Notes: generated by a model from the letters alone, not told the origin. A DNA stretch of 46,321 nucleotides from Fischerella muscicola SAG 1427-1 = PCC 73103 (GCF_000317245.1 NZ_AJLJ01000519.1:1-46321); one strand, 5' to 3'; shown: positions 26,001-36,385, numbered from the stretch's first letter. Translations and numbers: made by a program.

Positions 26001-28698
26001 CAATAGATGGGTGTTCTGAGCCAAATATTGTTTGACGAATTGCGAAAGCATCTTGAAATAGTTTCAATGCTTCTGAGTAGTTTCCTTGTTCTTGATATAA
26101 CATCGCCAAATTATTGAGAGTAAGAGCTACTTGAGGATGCTCTGGTACTAATACCTTCTCGTTAATTGCTAGAGCTTGCTGATAGTGTTTAATTGCATCT
26201 GAGTACCTTCCTTGTATTTGATAAGAGAAAGCCAAATTATTTAGGCTAAGAGCAACATCTGGGTGTTCAAGACCTAGTATCTTTTCTTTAATCTTTAAAG
26301 CACGTTCAAATAGAGATAATGATTCTGCATAATTACCTTGTTCTTGGTATAAATTAGCTAAATTGCCAAGATAGGTAGCATATTCAGGATGTTCAGTACC
26401 AAAAGATTTTGCCAATATTTTCTCAGCACGTTGATACAGTTGTAGTGCTTCTTGATATTTTCCCTGCTTGTTATAAACCAAAGCTAAATTGCTGATAATT
26501 GTAGCAACTTGAGGGTGTTCAGTTCCAAATTGATTTTCACTTATTGTTTGCGCTTTCTTATATAATTGAATTGCTTCTTGATACTTTCCCAGATTTTGAT
26601 ATAAACCAGCTAATGATTGCAGAGATGCTGCAAAATTTTCAGCGCTATAGCTGAGATATCCTGCATCCTCAAAAAGTTTTGCATTTGCTGCTTTTATATA
26701 TCGTTTTTCGGCTATTGTCAAAGAACGCTTATATAGTTCCTCTGCTTTCTGATAATTTCCTAAGTTTTCGTAAGAATTAGCAAGATTCCTCAAAGTTCTA
26801 GTTATCTGAGAGCTTTCACTAGCCCATGTTTGTTCTGCTATTTTCAAAGATTTTTCATAAAGAATAATTGCTTCCTTATCATTTCCTAAATAACTATAGA
26901 CAAGAGCGATATTATTCAGAACGCTAGAATATTTATCTGTTTGAGAATTAGGATTATTTTCATAAATTTTACGAGCGCGTTCATAATACTTTAAGGCTTC
27001 TTCGTATTTAGCTAAATTCGTGTAAACATTACCAACAAAATTAAGACTCATTACCACATCTGGGTGTTCAGAACCAAGATTTTTTTCTCTGATTTCTAAA
27101 AGACGTTGATAATAGGATAATGCTTGTTCGTATTTACCGCGATCGTGGTAAAAATTTGCTAAATTAAAGATGTTGCTTACAATCTTAATACTATCCTGAC
27201 CATGTAACTCAGAATTTATTACTAAAGCACGTTGAAAAAATGATTCAGCCTGAGCGTAGTTTTTTTGTAATTCATTTATTTGCCCAAGAGTGAGAAGCAT
27301 TGAAGCTTCGCGTTCTTTTTGATTGGGTATTTTTTCATAAATTGTTAAAGCTTCTTGACAACTATCTATTGCTTGTTTATATTGTGTCATCAAGGAATAA
27401 GTATCGCAAAGAGCGCCAAGATTACCAGCTATATTTTTAGGTTCTTTTAATTGTCGAGCAATAGCTAAAGCTTGCTGATAATATTTTAATGCTTTGGGAT
27501 AATCATCTAATTGAGTTCTGTAAATACCTCCTATTAAAGATAAAATGGTTTCTTGTGAAACAGGTTTTTTAAGCTGTTGATAGATTACTAGTGCTTTATT
27601 AAAAAAATCTAAGGCGAGTTGTGATTTTTCTTGTTCATAATAACTTAAACCAGTGACAACTAAAATTTCGGCTTCAGCTTCGCGGTTCTTGAGTTTTTGA
27701 TGAATGGGTAAAGCTTGCTGATAATAATCTATTGCTTGGGGATATTGTTTTAACTTGTGGTGAGATAATCCCATTTGATTGAGTATATAAGCTTCTTCAG
27801 AAAGATTTCCGCCTTTTTTGATGATTGTTAATGCACTTTGATAAAATTCAAGGGCTTTATCTTCTTGATTCAAACCTTGATAAACGAAACCGTTGAGGGT
27901 TAAAGCTAGCGCTTCTGCACGAATATTTTTGACTTGACGACTAAGTTGTAAAGCTTGTTTGAGTAATTCTAAACCTGCTTCGGTTTTACCTAACGTTCTA
28001 TTTACTAAACCTAATAAAGCAATCGTTTCAGGTTCAGAAAAACTATCTTTAATCTGCTGTCGAATTTTTAAAGATTCTTGTAGTGGTTCTACTGCTTCTG
28101 GGAATTTTCCCTGAGCAATATAAACAACACCAATATTTGTTAGTGTCTCACCCTCCCCTTTCTGATCATTTGTTTCTCGGCGTATAGTCAAAGTTTTTTG
28201 AAAGGTCTCTAGTGCTTTTGAATATTCTTTTAATCCCTGATAAGTTTCACCCAGATTATCTAATACATTACCTTCACCTTGGCGATTATTCAGATTTTGA
28301 TAAATAGCTAATGCTGGAGTTAATGCTTTCTGTGCTTCTGGATACTCGCCTAATGAGTTATAAACTTCACCCAAATAATTTAATGCTTCGGCTTCACCTA
28401 AAGAATCTTGTTGTTTTTGTCGCAGTACTAAAACTTGTTTAAAAGTTTTCTCTGCATCTCTGAGTTTATATTCGCGTAGCTGGGTGATTCCTGCTTGCAA
28501 TAATTTATCTGTAGATGTTGATTGAGGAGTAGAGGGAATTGAGTTTTGAGTAATAATTTCTTGTTTAGAAGAAAAAGCTGCTTCGGTTATTCCACTCAAT
28601 AAAACTGTCAGAAGAATATATGTGCCTACTCGTAGAATTATCAAGTTAAATTTAGCGTTAGTTTTCACTGATTTTTTAGGAGATGATATAGTTTGCAT
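23062..28698 (-). CDS. Giant TPR-CHAT protein 1
   Basis: CHAT proteins are separase/caspase-related cysteine proteases. TPR arrays in such proteins bind partner proteins. The 1878-residue product has an N-terminal signal or anchor (VGTYILLTVLLSGITEAAF), then about 30 TPRs of the 42-residue kinesin-light-chain type (pattern SLNNLA..Y..QG.Y.EAL). A linker follows, then a C-terminal CHAT domain with His in HIATHGFF near residue 1696 and Cys in LSACQTGVG near 1784. Both dyad residues are present, so it should be active. It is a paralogue of the next gene upstream. The CHAT-coding DNA is nearly identical between them, and the identity runs past the stop codon. Export implies a periplasmic or membrane-bound role. 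The substrate is unknown. Confidence 0.88.
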   Translation of the reverse strand: MQTISSPKKSVKTNAKFNLIILRVGTYILLTVLLSGITEAAFSSKQEIITQNSIPSTPQSTSTDKLLQAGITQLREYKLRDAEKTFKQVLVLRQKQQDSLGEAEALNYLGEVYNSLGEYPEAQKALTPALAIYQNLNNRQGEGNVLDNLGETYQGLKEYSKALETFQKTLTIRRETNDQKGEGETLTNIGVVYIAQGKFPEAVEPLQESLKIRQQIKDSFSEPETIALLGLVNRTLGKTEAGLELLKQALQLSRQVKNIRAEALALTLNGFVYQGLNQEDKALEFYQSALTIIKKGGNLSEEAYILNQMGLSHHKLKQYPQAIDYYQQALPIHQKLKNREAEAEILVVTGLSYYEQEKSQLALDFFNKALVIYQQLKKPVSQETILSLIGGIYRTQLDDYPKALKYYQQALAIARQLKEPKNIAGNLGALCDTYSLMTQYKQAIDSCQEALTIYEKIPNQKEREASMLLTLGQINELQKNYAQAESFFQRALVINSELHGQDSIKIVSNIFNLANFYHDRGKYEQALSYYQRLLEIREKNLGSEHPDVVMSLNFVGNVYTNLAKYEEALKYYERARKIYENNPNSQTDKYSSVLNNIALVYSYLGNDKEAIILYEKSLKIAEQTWASESSQITRTLRNLANSYENLGNYQKAEELYKRSLTIAEKRYIKAANAKLFEDAGYLSYSAENFAASLQSLAGLYQNLGKYQEAIQLYKKAQTISENQFGTEHPQVATIISNLALVYNKQGKYQEALQLYQRAEKILAKSFGTEHPEYATYLGNLANLYQEQGNYAESLSLFERALKIKEKILGLEHPDVALSLNNLAFSYQIQGRYSDAIKHYQQALAINEKVLVPEHPQVALTLNNLAMLYQEQGNYSEALKLFQDAFAIRQTIFGSEHPSIAESLNNLAGIYIELAQYQESINYYKRAKLINEKVFGSQHPRVALILNNLAFVYQEQGNYTEALKLFQDALEIRTQLLGSDHRDVANTLNNIAVLYKEQGNYTEALKLLQLALKIYEKKFGFEHYLIAQSLNNIAFVYEDLDNFPEAIDKYQRALEIRTKVFGSEHHLFAQSYNNLSGLYKKQGNYPKALDYAQKSLTINQKIFSNEHPDISQNLNNMAAIYENLGNNREAEILYNRALGINEKIFGKFHPKVAMNLDNLAVLYYNKEIFGEATENIQIEPFIKRALEIREKIFGSNHPDVALSLNNLSSLYNVQGKHQESLKLLQRSLAIYEKAYGTKHTQVAINLSNQAWTYFLLDNTQKAIELTQKSLEITESIFGSEHPDFANNLGMQALYYNAQGDTSRAIELRKRGLEIGDRNLNIILGIGSERQKQNYMALLVESGDTAISSHLQSAPNNPQAANLALTTILRRKGRILDVESDSRNWLRQNLTPENQKLFDELSSTNSQLARLLYNRNSNFTNTQYRQEIAQLKTKAENLEAELSKRSAEFRVTTQPVTIEAVQKLIPADTALVEFVQYKPLTNIKGAKRSDRYGKPRYAAYILTSQGSTQWVDLGETETIDREIAEFGTVLQSKSRDVKPVARRLDTQLMQPIRKLLGDKRKLLLSPDSQLNLIPFAALVDENNRYLVGNYTINYLTTARDLLRLSNQPSSVQPPVMMANIDFNNAVNNAPIPPVTKEDLKRSSEINRLTFSPLQGTKQEADAILPILKQRDINVNLLTGNQATENALKQMRSPSILHIATHGFFLTDEKIEIPDTYDLAVGNRGIIVKPGSRQRVSRNLENPLLRSGIALAGFNNRRSGDEDGVLTALEASSLNLSGTKLVVLSACQTGVGNTTNGEGVYGLRRAFVIAGVQSQLISLWNVSDVGTKELMVKYYQQLIQNEGRSEALRQTQLEMLKSQEYQHPFYWAAFIPSGDWTPAKF

Positions 28699-28732
28699 TA
28701 ATTTGTTTGTCTCTTTTATGCGGGTTGGTGAT

Positions 28733-28767
28733 CTATATTTCTAGCTTTTGGAAGGATATGCCAAAAA
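28733..28767 (-). promoter_or_regulatory. Shared 36-bp motif, copy B
   Basis: Same motif as copy A (TTTTGGCATATCCTT, ten bases, AGAAATATAG), ending about 35 bp upstream of the first giant TPR-CHAT gene. The similarity to copy A continues into the CHAT 3' ends, so A and B may be related by gene duplication. C and D are independent of it. Confidence 0.55.
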
Positions 28768-28772
28768 TCAGG

Positions 28773-31700
28773 CTAAAATTTAGCAGGAGTCCAATCACCA
28801 GAAGGGATGAAAGCAGCCCAGTAAAATGGATGCTGGTATTTTTGGGAATCCAACATTTCTAATTGCGTCTGTCGCAAAGCTTCAGAACGTCCTTCATTTT
28901 TCATTAATCGTCCGTAATATTTCACCATCAGTTCTTTAGTCCCCAAATCGTCAACGTTCCAGAGACTAATTAACTGACTTTGGGTACCAGCCATCACAAA
29001 AGCACGACGCAAACCATATACCCCTTCGCCATTGGTGGCTTTACCCACACCAGTCTGACAGGCGGAAAGTACGACTAATTTAGTACCCGATAAATTTAAG
29101 GAAGATGCTTCTAAAGCTGTCAGTACACCATCTTCATCACCACTGCGGCGGTTGTTAAATCCAGCTAACGCAATACCAGAACGTAAGAGGGGATTTTGAA
29201 TGTTTTTACTCACCTTGGAACCAGGTTTAACTATAATTCCACGATTTCCCACAGCTAAATCAGGAGTATCTGGAAAGTCTATTTTTTCATCGGTGAGGAA
29301 GAACCCGTGAGTAGCGATATGTAAAATACTAGGCGATCGCAATTGTTTGAGAGTATTTTCTGTGGCTTGGTTACCTGTTAGGAGTTTGACATCTTTTAAT
29401 AAGGGGGTAATGGCTTCGGCTTCTTCCTTTGTTCCTGGTAAGGGTGAGAATTTTAGTCTGTCAAATTCCGAGGAAGGTTTTGCTTGACGATCGCCTTTTT
29501 CTGACACAGATAAGTTACTTCCAGCATTACCAAAATCAATATTTGCCATTACCACAGGTGTTTGACGGCTGGGTGCTTGATTTGATAAGCGCAGTAAGTC
29601 ACGCCCTGTTGTTAAATAATTAATAGTATAATTTTCTACCAAATAGCGGTTATTTTCATCTACCAGCGCAGCGAAGGGAATTAGATTCAGCTGGCTGTCG
29701 GGAGAAAGTAGCAGTTTTCGCTTATCACCCAATAGTTTGCGGATGGGTTGCATGAGTTTGCTATCCAAGCGACGCGCAATTGGTTTGACATCGCGGGATT
29801 TACTTTGCAGGATGTCACCAAATTCACTAATTTCTCGATCAATAGCTTCCGCTTCTCCTAAATCTACCCATTGTGGTGCGCCTTGGGATGTCAGGATATA
29901 TGCTGCATAATGGGGTTTACCATAGCGATCGCTCTTTTTTCCAGCTTTGGGATTGATCAAGGGTTGATACAGCGTAAATTCTACTAAAGCTGCATCAGCA
30001 GGTATTAATTTTTGCACTGATTCAATTGTGGTGATTTGAGTGACAGTGCGAAATTCGCTGCTACGTTTAGAGAGTTCTGCTTCTAATTTGTCATACTCAG
30101 CTTGGAGTTTTGCAAATTCTTGACCAAAGTTACTAGATTCAGTGTACGTGAGTCTTGCCAGTTGGGAACTGATGGTTGTGAGTTCGTCAAATAATTTTTG
30201 GTTTTCTGGAGTAAGGTTTTGTCGTAACCAGCTACGATTATCGCTGAGAACATCAAGTATGCGTCCTTTCCGGCGAAGAATTGCGGTGAGAGCCAGTTTT
30301 GCAGCTTCGGGATTATTGGGTGCTGACTGGAGGTGTAAGGAAACTGTAATGTCGGTTGACTCATTGACTAACGCCATCATATAGTTTTGTTTTTGGCGTT
30401 CTGAACCGATACCAAGGATAATATTGAGATTGCGATCGCTAATATCTAAACTGCGCTTTCTCACTTCAATAGCACGGTTTATATCACCTTGAGCATGGTA
30501 TGCATAACTTTGTAATCTTAAATCTTTAACAACACCTGGATGTTGGGAGCCAAAAAAGCTTTCTGTCATCGAAAGCGATTTTTGTAAGAGTTCGATTGCT
30601 CTTTGATTATTTCCTAAAAGATAATAATTCCAACCTTGGTTACTTAAATTGAGTGCAACTTGGGGATGATTAGTACCATATACTTTTTCTAAGATACCTG
30701 AAGAACGTTGTAAAAGCTGAAGAGATTCTTGATATTTGTCTTGGTTATTATATAAAAGAGCTAAATTATTCAGACTGAGGGCAACATCAGGATGATTAAC
30801 ACCAAATACCTGTTCTCGAATAGCTAAAGCACGTTGTATCAATTTTTCTGCCTCAGTATTATTTTCCTGGTGGTAGTAAGTAGATGCAAGATTACTAAGG
30901 ATTGTTGCAACCATAGGATGATTACTACCAAACACCTCTTCGCTGACAGTTAAAGCTTGTTTGTATAAAGCTTCAGCCTCTTTATCATTCCCCAAGTCAC
31001 TATATAGATTAGCCAAGTTTTGTAGTGCTTGAGCTACTAAGGGATGCTCATCATTAAATGCTTTTTTGTTAATTTTTAAAGCTTCTTGATATAACTTTAG
31101 TGCTTCTGGATAATTCCCTTGGGCTAAATATGCACCAGCTAAATTGTTAAGGCTATATGCTATCTGAGGATGTTCTGTACCAAATACTTTTTCGTTAATT
31201 GCTTTAGCGCGTTGGTGTAATTCCATAGTTTGCTTATAATCAGCTAAGGTTTTGTAGATTTCAGCTAGATTATTGAGGCTTGTGGCAACGTCAGGATGTT
31301 CTTTACCAAATGCTTTTTCTTGAATGTATAAAGCGCGTTGACTGAGTTTTTGTGCCTCTACATAATTACCTTGCTCTGCGTAGAATAGACTTAAGCTGTT
31401 AAGAGTCTTGGCAACATCGGGATGTTCAGAACCTAATATTTTTTCTCGTATGGCTAAAGCACTTTTAAACAAAGTAAGAGCTTCTTTATAGTTGCCTATG
31501 TCATTGTAAGTACTAGCCAAATTACTAAGATTTCTGGCACTGTTAATATTTTCGATAGCAAATACTTTATTGTTGATAGTGAGAGCGCGTTGATGTAACT
31601 CTATTGCTTGTTGATATTTTGCTTGTGTAACGTATATCTCTGCTAAATTATTCAGGCTATTAGCAACATCTGGATGTTCGGAGCCTAATCGTTTTTCTCT

Positions 31701-34508
31701 AATTGCTAAAGCACGTTGATGTAAAGAAAGGGCTTCTTGATATTTACCTTGGTCTTGATATACACTTGCCAAATTATTCAGGCTACTAGCAACATCTGGA
31801 TGTTCTTCACCAAATATTTTCTGACGAATTTCCAAAGCACGCTTATATAGAATCATTGCTTGCTGATAATTACCTTGCGTACTGTACAGTCCACCAAGAT
31901 TATTTACACTAATTGCAACTAATGGATGTTCATTACCAAATACTTTTTCACGAATAGTCAAAGCACGTTGAAATAAACCCTGCGCTTCTGTAAATTTTCC
32001 CTGTGCTAGATAGATATTGGCTAAATTATTGAGGTTAGAAGCCACTTGAGGATGTTCCGCACCAAGAATTTTCTCATTAATAGCTAAAGCGGTTTTTGTT
32101 AGGGATAGCGCTTCTTGATATCTTCCTAAATCTTTATACGCAGAAGCAAGATTATTCATACTTAAAGCAACATCAGGATGTTCTTTACCAAAGGCTTTTT
32201 CATTAAGAGATAAAGCACGTTGATGAAGTTTGAGCACTTCAGTATAATTTCCTTTATCTTGATATAAATTAGCTAAATTATTAAGACTACCAGCTACCAC
32301 ACCAGCTAGCGAGTTGATTTTATAGGTATGTTCACTCGATTGAGCAGTTAGTGCATTTTGGTATAGCTGTTCGCGGATTTTTAAAGCACGTAGCCAAGTT
32401 TTCTCAGCTTCATCATAATTACCTAAGTCTCTATAAGCTGACGCTAGGTTATTAAGCTGAACTGCTAGGTTAAAATCATCCCAAAAGTCTTTCTTTGAAT
32501 TTTTTTCTGTGATTATTAAGGCACGTTGATAAAGTCGTAATGCTTCTTGATAATTTCCTAAACCTGTGTATATATTAGCTAAATTATTCAAGGAAGAAAC
32601 AACATCTGGATGTTCCAAACCACGCATTTTTTGAATAATTGTAAGAGCGCGTTGACCAACTTTTAATGCTTCTGGATAATTAACCAATTTAATATAAAGG
32701 CTGGTCAATTGATTCAAACTGTTAACAACCTCTATATTTTCTTGACCAAGATGTTTTTCTTGAAGTGCTAGAGCGCGTTGAAAATATGGTAAAGCTTCTC
32801 GATACTTACCTTGATTGTTGTATAGATAACCTAATGTCTTAATATTTTTTACTATTTCAATACTTTCTGAACCATATAAAACCTGCCAACGTTTGAGTAC
32901 TTGTTGATAGTATGATTCTGCCTGAGAATAATTTTGTTGATTTTCATATAATAATCCTATGTAGCCGAGAAGATTCATCAATTCTTCCTCTGGTCTTTTA
33001 ATTTGCTGAAATATAGCTAAAGCTTGCTCACAACTATCACTTGCTTCCTTATATTTTTTCCAGTCATAGTAAAGATTACACGTTCCATAAAGAATAATAC
33101 CTTTATATAAAGGTAATTTATTTACTTGAGCAATTGATAAACCTTGCTGATAGTAATCAATAGCTTTTGGATATTGCTGTAGATTTTTGTAAGCCAGTGC
33201 TACTGATGCAAGCAAACCTAATTGTGCTGGGGGATTATTGAGTTCTTTAAAAATTATCAGTGCTTGCTGATGTAACTCTACAGCTTGATCAAATTTTTTC
33301 TGCTGGTTATAAATATCAGCTATCTGACTGATAGTTTCTAATTCTAATTCTCGCTGCTTGAGTTCTCGGAAAATTTTTAAAGCTTGCTGATATGATGCTA
33401 AGGCTTTATCATACTGTTGCTGCTTACTGTAAATTGATGCAATATTCAGAAATATTTGGGCTGCTTCAGCAGGATTTTTTTGTTTTTGATAAATAGCTAA
33501 TGCTTTCTGCGCTATTTCTAAAGATTGCTGACTGTATTCACCTGCTTTTTTAGGATTTTTTAACTGATTATCAGCATCTGCGATATAAGCAAAAACTTTC
33601 ATTTCTTCCAATACATTACCGCTTCGTTTAGCGAGTACAAGTGCTGGCTGCATATACTCTATTTGTTTATCAAGTTGTCTTGAAAAAATATGAACAGTTC
33701 CTGCTGACATTAGTGCAATACTTTCAGCTTTAGGATTCTTTACCTGACGACTAAGTTGTAACGCTTGATTTAGCATCCCAAAACTTTGATCAATGTTACC
33801 TAATGCATAGTGACTTAAACCCAATAAAGCAATTATTTCAGGTTCATTAAAACTATCTTTTACTTGTTGTCGAATAGAGAGCGATCGCTGTAAAAATTCT
33901 ACAGCCTGAGAAAAATAACCTTGATTTATATAAACCGTAGCAATATTACTTAAACTACCTGCCTCACCTTTTACATCTTTAATTTCTCGCCAAATAATTA
34001 AAGCTTTTTGAAAATTATCCAACGCTTTTGAATATTGCTTAAATCCACTATAAGCATTACCAATATTATCTAAAGCTGCTGCTTCTTGTGAACGATTATT
34101 TAATTTTTGAGCAATAGTCAATGCTTCTTGAGAAAATTTTAAAGCCTGTGTTGGCTCACTCAATAAACTATAAACTTCACTTAGGTAATTGAGAACGATA
34201 GCAGTTCCAGCAGCATCATTTTCTTGTCTTTTTTGCAATAACACTTGTTGAAAGGTTTTTTCAGCATCCCTAAGTTTATATTTACGTAGCTGCGTGATTC
34301 CTTCTTGTAATAATTTATCTGTAGATGTTGCTTGAGAAGTTGGAGAATATGAGTTCTGAGCAATAATTTCTTGCTGGGATTTAAGTGCAGTAGCTGCTGG
34401 GATACCACTTAATAATCCGGCAATAGTAATGATTGCTCCTAACCTCAATATTGCGAGATTAAATTGATTACCTGTTGAAATTAATTTTGGTGTAATATCT
34501 GTTTTCAT
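28773..34508 (-). CDS. Giant TPR-CHAT protein 2
   Basis: Paralogue of the adjacent downstream gene. I place the start at the ATG at 34508 (MKTDITPK), because AGGA lies 9 bp upstream and the N-terminus then aligns with its paralogue; an alternative start is at 34553. The protein is then 1911 residues. It has a signal sequence (LGAIITIAGLLSGIPAATA), more than 30 TPRs with an exact 42-residue period (126 bp in DNA, with repeated EHPDVA.SLNNLA), and a CHAT domain with His in HIATHGFF near residue 1733 and Cys in LSACQTGVG near 1817. The dyad is intact. TPR number and sequence differ from its paralogue, while the CHAT domains are almost the same, so the two may read different partners with the same protease. 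Confidence 0.88.
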   Translation of the reverse strand: MKTDITPKLISTGNQFNLAILRLGAIITIAGLLSGIPAATALKSQQEIIAQNSYSPTSQATSTDKLLQEGITQLRKYKLRDAEKTFQQVLLQKRQENDAAGTAIVLNYLSEVYSLLSEPTQALKFSQEALTIAQKLNNRSQEAAALDNIGNAYSGFKQYSKALDNFQKALIIWREIKDVKGEAGSLSNIATVYINQGYFSQAVEFLQRSLSIRQQVKDSFNEPEIIALLGLSHYALGNIDQSFGMLNQALQLSRQVKNPKAESIALMSAGTVHIFSRQLDKQIEYMQPALVLAKRSGNVLEEMKVFAYIADADNQLKNPKKAGEYSQQSLEIAQKALAIYQKQKNPAEAAQIFLNIASIYSKQQQYDKALASYQQALKIFRELKQRELELETISQIADIYNQQKKFDQAVELHQQALIIFKELNNPPAQLGLLASVALAYKNLQQYPKAIDYYQQGLSIAQVNKLPLYKGIILYGTCNLYYDWKKYKEASDSCEQALAIFQQIKRPEEELMNLLGYIGLLYENQQNYSQAESYYQQVLKRWQVLYGSESIEIVKNIKTLGYLYNNQGKYREALPYFQRALALQEKHLGQENIEVVNSLNQLTSLYIKLVNYPEALKVGQRALTIIQKMRGLEHPDVVSSLNNLANIYTGLGNYQEALRLYQRALIITEKNSKKDFWDDFNLAVQLNNLASAYRDLGNYDEAEKTWLRALKIREQLYQNALTAQSSEHTYKINSLAGVVAGSLNNLANLYQDKGNYTEVLKLHQRALSLNEKAFGKEHPDVALSMNNLASAYKDLGRYQEALSLTKTALAINEKILGAEHPQVASNLNNLANIYLAQGKFTEAQGLFQRALTIREKVFGNEHPLVAISVNNLGGLYSTQGNYQQAMILYKRALEIRQKIFGEEHPDVASSLNNLASVYQDQGKYQEALSLHQRALAIREKRLGSEHPDVANSLNNLAEIYVTQAKYQQAIELHQRALTINNKVFAIENINSARNLSNLASTYNDIGNYKEALTLFKSALAIREKILGSEHPDVAKTLNSLSLFYAEQGNYVEAQKLSQRALYIQEKAFGKEHPDVATSLNNLAEIYKTLADYKQTMELHQRAKAINEKVFGTEHPQIAYSLNNLAGAYLAQGNYPEALKLYQEALKINKKAFNDEHPLVAQALQNLANLYSDLGNDKEAEALYKQALTVSEEVFGSNHPMVATILSNLASTYYHQENNTEAEKLIQRALAIREQVFGVNHPDVALSLNNLALLYNNQDKYQESLQLLQRSSGILEKVYGTNHPQVALNLSNQGWNYYLLGNNQRAIELLQKSLSMTESFFGSQHPGVVKDLRLQSYAYHAQGDINRAIEVRKRSLDISDRNLNIILGIGSERQKQNYMMALVNESTDITVSLHLQSAPNNPEAAKLALTAILRRKGRILDVLSDNRSWLRQNLTPENQKLFDELTTISSQLARLTYTESSNFGQEFAKLQAEYDKLEAELSKRSSEFRTVTQITTIESVQKLIPADAALVEFTLYQPLINPKAGKKSDRYGKPHYAAYILTSQGAPQWVDLGEAEAIDREISEFGDILQSKSRDVKPIARRLDSKLMQPIRKLLGDKRKLLLSPDSQLNLIPFAALVDENNRYLVENYTINYLTTGRDLLRLSNQAPSRQTPVVMANIDFGNAGSNLSVSEKGDRQAKPSSEFDRLKFSPLPGTKEEAEAITPLLKDVKLLTGNQATENTLKQLRSPSILHIATHGFFLTDEKIDFPDTPDLAVGNRGIIVKPGSKVSKNIQNPLLRSGIALAGFNNRRSGDEDGVLTALEASSLNLSGTKLVVLSACQTGVGKATNGEGVYGLRRAFVMAGTQSQLISLWNVDDLGTKELMVKYYGRLMKNEGRSEALRQTQLEMLDSQKYQHPFYWAAFIPSGDWTPAKF

Positions 34509-34610
34509 ATTTACATTTCCTAAGTTTAAATAAAGTCCATTGGCACAATACAAGCATTTATCGCTCTATGTTGTGAGCATTAATCATAGCCAAGGCAATT
34601 ATGATGAGAT

Positions 34611-36365
34611 TTATTGCGACTCCCCAATCAGAGTAAAAGCAGCCCATTGAGATGGACTCGCATATTTTTTCTTAGCAGTGAGCATGGCATTTCTTAACGC
34701 AGTGGCTTTGTCAAGTTTATGTTGCAAATTTTGATAAAATTCAGTCATCAAAAAAGCAGTTGAACCATCATCTACTGCCCATAAAGAGACAATTACACTG
34801 GATGTACCAGCACTAATTAAAGAACGAAATAAACCAATAACACCATCACTAGTTATTCGACCTCTACCTGTGTCGCAAGCACTGAGAACAACCAAATCAG
34901 CGTTAATTTTCAGATCGAGAATTTCTTCTGCTGTCAGTAGTCCATCGTCCTTTTTATCTTCCTTGTTTAGAGGTGATGAGAGAGAGCTTAAATTTTCAGG
35001 GGTGAGAGTGAGCTTTCTTTGGGAAGGAGCTAATGCGATCGCACTATCCAATCCTCGAATATCATCAAATAAGCCGTGGGTAGCAAAGTGAATAATTCTC
35101 GCTTGGGGTAAGCGTTGCACAATCGCTGCTTCTGTTGCGTTATTACCAATCAAAGCTTTGCTGTTCAATAAGGATGCGATCGCTTTTGCTTCCTTCTCAG
35201 CGCCAGGTAAGGAAGTTAATTGTTGCGGTTTATCCCCAATTTTTAAGGCAACCTTCGGCATGGTAGGATTGCCTACAATTAATGGAGATGTGAAATTACG
35301 TGTCTCTTTTTGACGTTGCTGACGGGTTAAATCTAAAACTTGTATTGAGGGTGACGTGAGAATAGTATGTTTCTCGATCAGGTATTTACCATCTTTATCT
35401 TGTAATGCAGGGAAGGGTACAATAAATAACGAATTTTGAGGTATGAAGATTACCTTGTCCATTTCTTTTTTAGGTAATAAGTCAGCGATAGGATTAATTA
35501 ATAATTGATGTATTCGTTTTAAATGATTTTGTGCTTCACCCGGATTCGGTTTATGAGATACTCGAATACCGCGACTTCTAACACCGATTGATTGACGGCT
35601 AACTTTAACTAATTCTTCTAAATTTATATTTTCTTTATTCCACAAAGGTTTAAGGTCAGCCTTGCGGAATGTGACCTCACCTGTGGGTTTTATCACCCAG
35701 ATATATAGCTCTGATTCTTCTGCTTTTTGTCTACCTGCTACTTTGAAGTCATCACTAATAATTGAATATTGGACTAAGGTGGCATTTTGTGATTTAGCAA
35801 TTTGTTTAATTTGGTCAATATTTGGTGGATTGGATAATTGTTCTTGAGGGTTAGAATATACTTGAGAAGCGAGTAACTCTACAAAAGCTCTAGCGCGACT
35901 ACGTTCTGCTATTTCTAAAGCTGCATCAGTTTTATTCTGAGCGATGAGAACTTGTTGCAGAATATTATATGCACTTCTTTGCGTTTCAAAGATAGAGACT
36001 TTGCTAGTATCATTTAATTTTGTATTTCGGAGAGATTCATAAACTTTAATCCCCTCGTACAGACTTTTTTCTGCTGCGACAATATCACCAGATTTGTAGA
36101 GAGCAAATCCTAAATTATTTAAAGCAATTCCTTCTCCCAGAAGATTTTTAATCTCTCTAGATTTACTTAAAAACTGCTGAGAATACTCAATCGCTTTTGG
36201 GTAGTTTCCTAAACTATCATAAGCAAGACCGAGATTACCCAGTGATGCGCCCTCACCTTCACGGTCTCTAATCTCACGGGCCATCGGAAAACTAGAACCC
36301 AATGAAGTTGAAACAACAACCAATAGACAAATAAATACACTTAGCCCAATTTTGCAGGAACGCAT
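34611..36365 (-). CDS. TPR-CHAT protein, medium size
   Basis: This is a secreted CHAT protease. I choose the ATG at 36365 (MRSCKIGL) because GAGG lies 7 bp upstream; an in-frame ATG at 36371 has it too close. The 584 residues comprise a signal peptide (SVFICLLVVVSTSLGSSF), about two to three TPRs, a helical region (ALEIAERSRARAFVELLA), and a CHAT domain with His in HFATHGLF near residue 430 and Cys in LSACDTGRG near residue 497. Both catalytic residues are intact. It lies 14 bp after the neighbouring CHAT gene upstream and 57 bp before the giant TPR-CHAT gene, so all are likely in one transcript. Confidence 0.88.
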   Translation of the reverse strand: MRSCKIGLSVFICLLVVVSTSLGSSFPMAREIRDREGEGASLGNLGLAYDSLGNYPKAIEYSQQFLSKSREIKNLLGEGIALNNLGFALYKSGDIVAAEKSLYEGIKVYESLRNTKLNDTSKVSIFETQRSAYNILQQVLIAQNKTDAALEIAERSRARAFVELLASQVYSNPQEQLSNPPNIDQIKQIAKSQNATLVQYSIISDDFKVAGRQKAEESELYIWVIKPTGEVTFRKADLKPLWNKENINLEELVKVSRQSIGVRSRGIRVSHKPNPGEAQNHLKRIHQLLINPIADLLPKKEMDKVIFIPQNSLFIVPFPALQDKDGKYLIEKHTILTSPSIQVLDLTRQQRQKETRNFTSPLIVGNPTMPKVALKIGDKPQQLTSLPGAEKEAKAIASLLNSKALIGNNATEAAIVQRLPQARIIHFATHGLFDDIRGLDSAIALAPSQRKLTLTPENLSSLSSPLNKEDKKDDGLLTAEEILDLKINADLVVLSACDTGRGRITSDGVIGLFRSLISAGTSSVIVSLWAVDDGSTAFLMTEFYQNLQHKLDKATALRNAMLTAKKKYASPSQWAAFTLIGESQ

Positions 36366-36385
36366 CGTCATACCTCACACCACCA

